From Acidilobaceae archaeon (GTDB taxonomy: Archaea; Thermoproteota; Thermoprotei_A; Sulfolobales; Acidilobaceae), in assembly GCA_027080775.1 (NCBI GenBank), contig JALWPV010000042.1, positions 1 to 62,065 on the forward strand: 62,065 nt of DNA, written 5' to 3'. The notes under the pieces are model-generated. The model saw nothing but the letters and a program-made list of their open reading frames with translations. It was not told where the DNA came from and made no database searches. Position 1 is the stretch's first letter. Every line of letters starts with the position of its first letter. A program made the position numbers and the translations under genes. Of this stretch, positions 1 to 6,122 are shown in pieces.

Positions 1-25
1 CTCCTAGGCCCCGGGGTGCCCCTGT

Positions 26-373
26 GTGGGGGTGCTGGTTAGGGAGGACTACTTCGACGGCCACTACAGGGTCGTCCTAGTGGATAACGGGTCTGAGAGG
101 ATCTACTCCATAGACGTCTACAGGAGGCTCCCCCGAGAGCCCGGCGGGTGCCACTCGACGCTAGACGTGGGAGGCCCGGCGAGGCTCTGCTACCTGCCGC
201 TGGGCAGCGACTGCGAGGCAGTCATAGTCGTGGCTGGCGAGAGGGTGGAGGTGGTGAACCTCAGGCTCAGGGTGCCAGCCAGCAGCGACCCCCACGGGGG
301 CGACACGGCTAAGGCTAGGAGCGCCTGCCTCGCCAGGCTGGAGGAGGCCCTCAGGGGGGCTGGTACGGGTTGA
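26..373 (+). CDS. hypothetical protein, 115 aa
   Basis: An open frame from a GTG, with an in-frame stop at 5-7, so the gene is complete; a second GTG six bases on is an equally possible start. The protein is soluble, rich in beta-prone segments in its first 80 residues, has three cysteines and ends in a charged helix. I do not recognise a family. Its stop overlaps the TTG start of asnS (TTGA at 370-373), which suggests co-transcription and translational coupling with the tRNA synthetase. Codon use matches the neighbours. Confidence 0.6.
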   Translation: MGVLVREDYFDGHYRVVLVDNGSERIYSIDVYRRLPREPGGCHSTLDVGGPARLCYLPLGSDCEAVIVVAGERVEVVNLRLRVPASSDPHGGDTAKARSACLARLEEALRGAGTG

Positions 374-1680
374 GAGCCGAGCTGCCCCAGCTCGTGAAGA
401 CGCGGGAAGCGCTCCGCATGCCCGAGGGCTCCGAGGCCCGGGTCAGGGGGTGGGTTTACAGGAAGAGGGACCTCGGGGGCAAGATATTCGTAGTGGTGAG
501 GGACTCGGAGGGCATAATCCAGGTCGTAGTAGACCGCTCCACAGCCCCGAGGGAGGCGGTCCAGGCCGCCGAGGAGGCCACTATAGAGTCCGCGGTCGAG
601 GCATGGGGCCGCGTCGCCCCCGACCCCAGGGCCCCGGGTGGCGCCGAGCTCAGGGCGGAGGGCTTCGTGCTCCACAGCAGGGCCGAGGACTTCCCCATCA
701 AGGGAGGGGAGGGCGTGGACTACCTCCTGGACGTCAGGCACCTCTGGATTAGGAGCAGGAGGCTCACGGCCGTCTGGAGGATAAGGCACACAGTCCTCAA
801 GGCGATGAGGGAGTACCTCGAGTCCAACGGGTGGTGGGAGGTTAGCCCCCCGATACTAACCCAGAGCGCCGTGGAGGGTGGGGCGACGCTCTTCGAGGTC
901 AACTTCTTCGGGAAGAAGGCCTACCTAAGCCAGAGCGCCCAGTTCTACCTCGAGGCCCTCATCTACAGCCTCGAGAGGGTGTGGAGCCTCACCACGAGCT
1001 TCAGGGCGGAGAGGAGCAGGACCAGGAGGCACCTCTACGAGTACTGGCACCTCGAGACCGAGGAGGCCTGGGCCCGCATGAGGGACTCGATGAGGGTAGC
1101 CGCCGAGCTCACGGCGGCAGCCGTCCGGGGTGTGCTCGAGGAGAGGCTCGAGGAGCTCTCACTACTCAAGAGGGACACCGAGAGGCTCGAGGCCGCCGCG
1201 AGGCCCGACTACCCCAGCATTACCTACGACGAGGCGATAGAGCTCCTCAAGAGGAGGGGCGTCAGCATAGAGTGGGGCGACGACCTGGGCGCCGACGAGG
1301 AGAGGGTGCTCACCGAGTACTTCGATACCCCATTCTTCGTGACCCACTTCCCCAAGCACATCAAGAGCTTCTACATGAAGATAGACCCCGGGAGGCCCGA
1401 GGTAGTCCTGGGCTTCGACCTCCTAGCGCCGGAGGGCTACGGGGAGATCATAGGTGGGAGCGAGAGGGAGGACCGCTACGAGGTCCTGCTAGCCCGCATA
1501 AGGGAGGAGGGCCTAGACCCCCGCGACTACGAGTGGTACCTAGACCTCAGGAGGTACGGGAGCGTGCCGCACAGCGGCTTCGGCCTCGGCGTCGACAGGC
1601 TGGTCATGTGGGTAGCCGGGCTCGACCACATAAGGGACTCAATACCCTTCCCACGCTTCAGGGACAGGATCTACCCCTAG
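370..1680 (+). CDS. asnS: asparaginyl-tRNA synthetase
   Basis: Class IIb aminoacyl-tRNA synthetase that charges tRNA-Asn with asparagine. An N-terminal OB-fold anticodon-binding domain spans about residues 20-105. Motif 2 is visible as FRAERSRTRRHLYEYWHLE near residue 212, and motif 3 as GFGLGVDRLVMW near residue 404. The stretch HFPKHIKSFYMK (near residue 325) is typical of AsnRS rather than AspRS. Length (436 aa) is normal for archaeal AsnRS. Translation starts at a TTG overlapping the previous stop. The gene is followed by a convergent MoaD-like gene that overlaps its stop by 4 bases. Confidence 0.93.
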   Translation: MRAELPQLVKTREALRMPEGSEARVRGWVYRKRDLGGKIFVVVRDSEGIIQVVVDRSTAPREAVQAAEEATIESAVEAWGRVAPDPRAPGGAELRAEGFVLHSRAEDFPIKGGEGVDYLLDVRHLWIRSRRLTAVWRIRHTVLKAMREYLESNGWWEVSPPILTQSAVEGGATLFEVNFFGKKAYLSQSAQFYLEALIYSLERVWSLTTSFRAERSRTRRHLYEYWHLETEEAWARMRDSMRVAAELTAAAVRGVLEERLEELSLLKRDTERLEAAARPDYPSITYDEAIELLKRRGVSIEWGDDLGADEERVLTEYFDTPFFVTHFPKHIKSFYMKIDPGRPEVVLGFDLLAPEGYGEIIGGSEREDRYEVLLARIREEGLDPRDYEWYLDLRRYGSVPHSGFGLGVDRLVMWVAGLDHIRDSIPFPRFRDRIYP

Positions 1681-1940
1681 CCACCCGCCAGGGGAGGGAA
1701 GACGTCTATCTCATCGCCCTCCCCCAGCCTAGCCCCGAGGCCGCCCACGAAGTCGATGTCACGCCCGTTAAGGAGCACCTTATAGAACCTCCTAACCCTA
1801 CCCCCACTAGTGACTACATCGTAGAGGCTCACGGCCCTCAGGGCGTCAGCCACGCTAGCCCCCTCGGGGAGGTCGAGCCTATGGATCCTACCCCCGGCGA
1901 CCCGAATCAAGGTGGCGTAAACCCTCACGGTGACCCTCAA
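1677..1940 (-). CDS. MoaD/ThiS/SAMP-family ubiquitin-like protein
   Basis: A small beta-grasp sulfur carrier or ubiquitin-like modifier of 87 aa ending in Gly-Gly, the hallmark of MoaD, ThiS and archaeal SAMPs. The pattern near the end, GEGDEIDVFPPLAGG, is the classical MoaD C-terminus. The terminal glycine would be adenylated by an E1-like enzyme and thiocarboxylated for molybdopterin/tungstopterin synthesis, or conjugated to proteins. An AOR-family pterin enzyme is encoded in this window, which would need such a carrier. The start is a TTG; a GTG 12 bases downstream is an alternative. Which of MoaD or SAMP it is cannot be decided from sequence alone. Confidence 0.82.
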   Translation of the reverse strand: MRVTVRVYATLIRVAGGRIHRLDLPEGASVADALRAVSLYDVVTSGGRVRRFYKVLLNGRDIDFVGGLGARLGEGDEIDVFPPLAGG

Positions 1941-1978
1941 GCCCCCAAGGCCCCGCGGGAGGTGTACTTGCCCCTACT

Positions 1979-1985
1979 CTTATAG
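1979..1985 (+). promoter_or_regulatory. TATA box for the lactate/glycolate oxidation operon
   Basis: CTTATAG stands 38 bases before the likely TTG start at 2023. A transcription start about 25 bases downstream would leave a leader of roughly 15 bases containing the G-rich ribosome-binding stretch near 2005-2011. Lies in the divergent gap between the MoaD-like gene and the FAD oxidase. Confidence 0.5.
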
Positions 1986-2022
1986 ACGCCCGGCCCCAGG
2001 GGCCCGGGGGGATAGTGCCGCC

Positions 2023-3456
2023 TTGCCTCCGAGGGCGTCGCGCTCGGCTGTGCTCAGGGCCCTGAGGGAGGCCCTGGGGCCGGGGAAGGTAGTCGAGGAC
2101 GAGGAGATAGTGAGGCTCTACTCCAGGGAGCCTGAGGGCCTCGAGGCGCCGGAGAGGCCGTGGGCCGTTGTCTTCCCCGAGGAGCCCCGGGACGTTAGCG
2201 CCGTTGCGAGGCTCGCCTACAAGCTCGAGTTCCCCATCTACCCCCAGGGCTCCACCACGAGCCTCTCGGGCTCCGCCTACCCCCTCGAGGGCGGCGTGGT
2301 AGTCAGCATGGAGAGGCTCCGTAGGATACGCTCCGTGAGCCTCGTGGATAGCAGCGTCTGGGTCGAGGCGGGCGTGAGGATCGATGACCTGAACCTAGAG
2401 TTGGCCAGGAGGGGCTACATGTTCCCCGTCGACCCCGCGAGCAGCGCTGTCGCCACAGTTGGCGGTGCGATCAACAGTGGGGCCGGGGGCATGAGGGGGG
2501 CCAAGTACGGCACCATGAGGGACTGGGTCCTGGGCCTCCACGCCGTTCTCGTGGACGAGGAGGGCACGACGATGTTCCTCGGGTGCAGGACCCTCAAGTG
2601 CAGGCAGGGCTACGACCTGGTGAGGCTCATAGTCGGCTCCGAGGGCACCCTAGCCCTGGTGCCTGACGCGTACCTCAAGATAACCCCCCTACCGGAGAAC
2701 ATAGTGACCGCCGTCGCCTTCTACAGGAGCCTAGGCGACCTTATGGAGACCGTAGTCGACATCAAGGCCAGGGGGATCCAGCCCTACATAATGGAGTTCA
2801 TGGGTGAGAACTCAGTCAAGCTGGCGGCATCCTACGCCAGGGCCCCCATAGAGGCCGAGGGTAGCATGCTCCTCGTAAGCGTGGACGTTAACAGGGAGGC
2901 CACCGAGAGGGTCCTCGGGGAGCTCTCGGGGATCATGGGCTCAAGGGCCCTCAGGGTCTACACCGCAAGGAGCCTCGAGGAGGCGGAGGAGAAGAAGCTC
3001 TTCCAGGTCAGGAGGGGCCTATTCCCAGCGCAGGTCGAGCACGCCAGGAGGACCCTCGGCAAGGATAGGGTGCTAGTGATAATAGAGGACATAGCAGTCC
3101 CGCCCTCGAGGCTCGTCGAGGCGGTAGAGCTGATCAGGGAGGCCAGCGAGAGGCTGGGCTTCAGCGTAGCCGTGGGCGGCCACGTAGGCGATGGGAACCT
3201 CCACCCCGCCATAGGCGTGGACCCCGAGGACCCGGAGATGACTAGGAGGGCGAGGGAGTGGTTCACCGAGGTGATGAGGATAGCGATAAAGCTCGGCGGC
3301 ACCGTGAGCGCGGAGCACGGCATAGGCACCCTGAAGAGGGAGGGCCTCAGGATGGAGCTGGAGGCCAACAACGCCCTCAAGGCCCTAGACATCATGAGGG
3401 CCATCAAGAGGGCCTTCGACCCGAAGGGCCTGCTGAACCCGGGCAAGGTGGTGTAG
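2023..3456 (+). CDS. FAD-linked oxidase (GlcD / D-lactate dehydrogenase type)
   Basis: Flavoprotein of the VAO/GlcD family, expected to oxidise D-lactate, glycolate or another 2-hydroxyacid. The FAD-binding PCMH domain carries PQGSTTSLSGSAYP and GGAINSGAGGMRGAKYGTMRDWV; the C-terminal oxidase domain ends with GGHVGDGNLHP, AEHGIGTLKREGL and the family ending FDPKGLLNPGKVV. An open frame extends upstream to 1930, but TTG 2023 fits better: it follows a G-rich ribosome-binding site and a TATA box, and the extra upstream residues look non-conserved. First gene of a four-gene operon with two Fe-S proteins and a LUD protein, which together would pass electrons onward. The substrate is inferred, not shown. 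Confidence 0.85.
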   Translation: MPPRASRSAVLRALREALGPGKVVEDEEIVRLYSREPEGLEAPERPWAVVFPEEPRDVSAVARLAYKLEFPIYPQGSTTSLSGSAYPLEGGVVVSMERLRRIRSVSLVDSSVWVEAGVRIDDLNLELARRGYMFPVDPASSAVATVGGAINSGAGGMRGAKYGTMRDWVLGLHAVLVDEEGTTMFLGCRTLKCRQGYDLVRLIVGSEGTLALVPDAYLKITPLPENIVTAVAFYRSLGDLMETVVDIKARGIQPYIMEFMGENSVKLAASYARAPIEAEGSMLLVSVDVNREATERVLGELSGIMGSRALRVYTARSLEEAEEKKLFQVRRGLFPAQVEHARRTLGKDRVLVIIEDIAVPPSRLVEAVELIREASERLGFSVAVGGHVGDGNLHPAIGVDPEDPEMTRRAREWFTEVMRIAIKLGGTVSAEHGIGTLKREGLRMELEANNALKALDIMRAIKRAFDPKGLLNPGKVV

Positions 3457-3462
3457 CCCGCC

Positions 3463-3795
3463 TTGACGCCCGAGGAGGCCGCCGAGTGGGTCTCGAGGGA
3501 GTCCTCCAGGTGCATGTTCTGCGGCTTCTGCGAGGCAGCCTGCCCCACGCTACCCCTGGGGCCCCACAGGGCCTACGGGCCCCGGGGCCGCGTGTACCTG
3601 GCGGGCCTCGCCGCCAGGAGGGGGGAGCTCGGGGCTGAGGGCGCTGCGGGGATATACTCGTGCCTCCTCTGCGCGGCGTGCGTTGAGAGGTGCCCCGCCC
3701 GGATAGACATACCGGGCCTCGTCAGGGCGGCCCGCATGCTTTTAGCCGAGGGGTACGCGAGGGCGCCGGGGATGGTGCCCGTCAGGGTCCTCTGA
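3463..3795 (+). CDS. 4Fe-4S ferredoxin-type subunit (GlcF N-terminal half)
   Basis: 110-residue protein with two [4Fe-4S] motifs, CMFCGFCEAACP near residue 19 and CLLCAACVERCP near residue 65, the layout of the N-terminal part of GlcF/LldF-type subunits. It starts at a TTG six bases after the FAD subunit stop. In most bacteria this ferredoxin domain is fused to the cysteine-rich CCG domains; here the next gene carries those separately, so the subunit is split in two. Likely relays electrons from the flavoprotein. Confidence 0.85.
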   Translation: MTPEEAAEWVSRESSRCMFCGFCEAACPTLPLGPHRAYGPRGRVYLAGLAARRGELGAEGAAGIYSCLLCAACVERCPARIDIPGLVRAARMLLAEGYARAPGMVPVRVL

Positions 3796-3806
3796 GGTGG
3801 TAACCC

Positions 3807-4769
3807 TTGGCCAGCGTCAGGGCGGTCCTAGAGTTCCTCGCCGACAGCACCCTCAAGACGGGGCTGCCGGTCCCCGTGCCCATGGAGGAGGTGTACTCCT
3901 GGGCCATACCCCTCGGCCTCCCTAGGAGCGGCAGGGTCCACCTCTACACTGGGGCCCTATACCAGCTCATGCCCTACATTGAGAGGCTGGGGAGGTACCT
4001 CGAGTCCCTCGAGGGCTCGAGGAGCGCGGCCGCTATACTAAGGCTGGCCAGGGCACTGATAGCGGCGCCCCGCTTCACCAGGACCCTCCTCTCACCCGAG
4101 CCCCAGGCCCTGGAGAGGCCCCGGGCGATACTCTCGAGGATAGCCCGCTTTCTCGGGGCGGCTGGCTACTACGTGGCCTACCCCTACGAGGGGGACCTCT
4201 ACAGCGGCGTGCTACTCTACGACATGGGCCTCGACGACGCCTTCGCTGAGGTCGCCTCCAGGGTCTACAGGGTCCTCAAGGAGGCTGGGGCCGAGGAGAT
4301 AGTCACCGTGGATCCCCATACAACCCACGTCATGAGGAGCGTCTACCCCAAGTACGTCGACGGCTACGACCTCGAGGTGAGGAACTACCTCGAGGTACTA
4401 GCAGAGGCCGTCGACTCCGGGAGGGTCAGGCTCCGCCCCCGCGTGAGGGAGGTAGTCATACACGACCCCTGCTTCTACGCCAGGTACGAGGGCATCATAG
4501 AGGAGCCCAGGAGGATCCTCAGGGCCGCCGGCGTGGAGGTCAGGGAGCCCAGGAGGAGCGGGCGCATGACGTACTGCTGCGGGGGGCCAGTAGAGTCCAT
4601 CTCACCCAGGCTGGCCTCCAAGATAGCCGAGACCAGGCTCTCGGAGCTGAGGGAGGAGTCCAAGACGGTGGTTGTGATGTGCCCGATATGCTACGCCAAC
4701 CTCTCGAGGGCTAACAGGCTCGGCCTCAGGATAATCGATATAGCCGAGGCGTTCGACGTAGAGGTGTAG
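3807..4769 (+). CDS. CCG-domain (heterodisulfide reductase-like) Fe-S protein
   Basis: 320-residue protein resembling the C-terminal half of GlcF/HdrB. The second half has an intact cysteine-rich motif: HDPCFYARYEG near residue 215, CCGGPVES near 258 and MCPICYANL near 291. The first half has the same fold outline (YTGALYQLMPYIERLG; TVDPHTTHVMRSVYPKY) but the expected cysteines are replaced, so only one CCG centre seems functional. Starts at TTG preceded by GAGGTGG at 3794-3800, 11 bases after the ferredoxin subunit. Probable electron-transfer subunit of the hydroxyacid oxidase. Confidence 0.8.
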   Translation: MASVRAVLEFLADSTLKTGLPVPVPMEEVYSWAIPLGLPRSGRVHLYTGALYQLMPYIERLGRYLESLEGSRSAAAILRLARALIAAPRFTRTLLSPEPQALERPRAILSRIARFLGAAGYYVAYPYEGDLYSGVLLYDMGLDDAFAEVASRVYRVLKEAGAEEIVTVDPHTTHVMRSVYPKYVDGYDLEVRNYLEVLAEAVDSGRVRLRPRVREVVIHDPCFYARYEGIIEEPRRILRAAGVEVREPRRSGRMTYCCGGPVESISPRLASKIAETRLSELREESKTVVVMCPICYANLSRANRLGLRIIDIAEAFDVEV

Positions 4770-4774
4770 AGGGC

Positions 4775-5983
4775 TTGGACCCCCTGGAGAGGGCCCTCAG
4801 GGACATAGAGAGGGCCCTTGGGGACGAGGCCTTCCAGGAGGGCGTGAAGAGGGCTGCGAGGCACGCCGAGGAGAGGGTGCCCCACATACTCGAGGAGCAC
4901 CCCTACCTCAGGGAGCTGGCCCGCGAGGTCAGGAGGGTGAAGGAGGAGGTCCTATCGAACCTCGACCACTACATAGAGGAGGCCATGGAGTCCCTCGGGA
5001 GGATGGGGGCTAGGGCTTACCTCGCGGGCGACGCCTCTGAGGCGAGGGAGATAGTCGCCGGGATAGTGGGCACAGGCAAGACCGTCGTGCTATCCAAGAG
5101 CATGACCGCCGAGGAGCTGGGCCTCAGGGAGTACCTGGAGAGCCTCGGGAACGAGGTCTGGGAGACCGACCTCGGCCAGCTCCTAATACAGCTCGAGGGC
5201 GGGAAGCCCATGCACAGCGTGGCCCCCGCAGTCCACCTAACAAGGGAGAGGGTCGCCGCCCTCCTCAGGGAGAAGCTCGGCCTCAGGGTGCCGCCGGGGA
5301 CGAGCCCCGAGGAGATGGTCAGGCTCGTGAGGGGCTTCCTGAGGGAGAAGTTCACGAGCGCCGACGTCGGCATAAGCGGCGCCAACGCCATAGCGGCTGA
5401 GACGGGCTCCATAGTCCTCGTCGAGAACGAGGGCAACATAAGGCTCGTGACGGGCCTGCCGCCAGTACACATAGCGGTCGCGGGGGTCGAGAAGATAGTG
5501 CCCACGCTCCTAGACGCCCTGAAGGTGGCGATAGTACAGGCGGCCTACGACGGCCTCTACCCGCCGAACTACATAAACGTCATCTCCGGCCCCAGCGCCA
5601 CGGCCGACATAGAGCACAAGAGGGTCCGGGGCGCCCACGGCCCCCTCGAGGTCCACGTAGTCCTAGTCGACAACGGCCGCCGCGCCGCCCTGCGGGACCC
5701 CCTACTCTCGGAGCAGCTGAGGTGCATAAGGTGCGGCCGCTGCCAGTGGGAGTGCCCCGTTTGGCAGCACACAGCCAACCTCTGGGGGGGCCCATCCTAC
5801 GGGGGCCCGATGGGTGTTGTATGGACAGCCATAACCCGGGGGGTAGAGGAGGCCTCGGGCCTGGCCCTCCTATGCCTGGGGTGCGCCCGGTGCGACTACG
5901 TGTGCCCCGTCGAGATACCGATATCCAGGATACTCAGGAGCCTGAAGGCCAGGTACTCCAAGAGGATAACCCGGGGGGTCTAA
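4775..5983 (+). CDS. LutB-like LUD-domain iron-sulfur protein
   Basis: 402-residue protein of the lactate utilisation LutB/YkgF family. A LUD domain covers about residues 65-300, with GISGANAIAAETGSIVLVEN and GLPPVHIAVAGVEKIVPT; a C-terminal di-cluster ferredoxin segment has CIRCGRCQWECPVW and CLGCARCDYVCPVEIP. TTG start five bases after the CCG gene. Finding LutB beside a GlcD-type flavoprotein and split GlcF points to oxidation of lactate (or glycolate) to pyruvate (or glyoxylate) with electrons leaving through Fe-S clusters. Last gene of the operon. Confidence 0.85.
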   Translation: MDPLERALRDIERALGDEAFQEGVKRAARHAEERVPHILEEHPYLRELAREVRRVKEEVLSNLDHYIEEAMESLGRMGARAYLAGDASEAREIVAGIVGTGKTVVLSKSMTAEELGLREYLESLGNEVWETDLGQLLIQLEGGKPMHSVAPAVHLTRERVAALLREKLGLRVPPGTSPEEMVRLVRGFLREKFTSADVGISGANAIAAETGSIVLVENEGNIRLVTGLPPVHIAVAGVEKIVPTLLDALKVAIVQAAYDGLYPPNYINVISGPSATADIEHKRVRGAHGPLEVHVVLVDNGRRAALRDPLLSEQLRCIRCGRCQWECPVWQHTANLWGGPSYGGPMGVVWTAITRGVEEASGLALLCLGCARCDYVCPVEIPISRILRSLKARYSKRITRGV

Positions 5984-5987
5984 CGCA

Positions 5988-6060
5988 TTTATACCATGCC
6001 CCCGCGGGGGCTCCCGAGGTGATGCCGGCTTTGCTCGGAGCCCCGTAGGCGGGGGTCACT
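5988..6060 (+). promoter_or_regulatory. leuS upstream region: TATA box and nested hairpin
   Basis: TTTATA at 5988-5993 is a plausible TATA box. It is followed by a two-part inverted repeat: an outer arm CCCCCGC (about 6000-6006) matching GCGGGGG (about 6049-6055), and an inner arm GGGGCTCCCGAG (from about 6007) matching CTCGGAGCCCC (6034-6044), with a GTGATGCCGGCTTTG loop. Whether it lies inside the transcript depends on the start site, because a start 25 bases after the TATA box would cut off the 5' arms. The leader to the leuS TTG is about 100 bases, long for this organism. Confidence 0.4.
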
Positions 6061-6122
6061 CGAGCCCAGGGGCCCGGGTAGCCGCTCCTAGTGGCACCGC
6101 CAGCCTGGGGGGTGCTGTAGTC

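Noticed and set aside
981-1985. Long plus-strand open frame overlapping asnS
   Set aside because: It is a shadow frame of asnS: Arg, Gly and Pro rich, without any family motif, while the overlapped frame has full AsnRS signatures.
6011-6065. C/D box RNA suggested by GTGATGC
   Set aside because: No CTGA D box within the required distance; better explained as the loop of the leuS-region hairpin.
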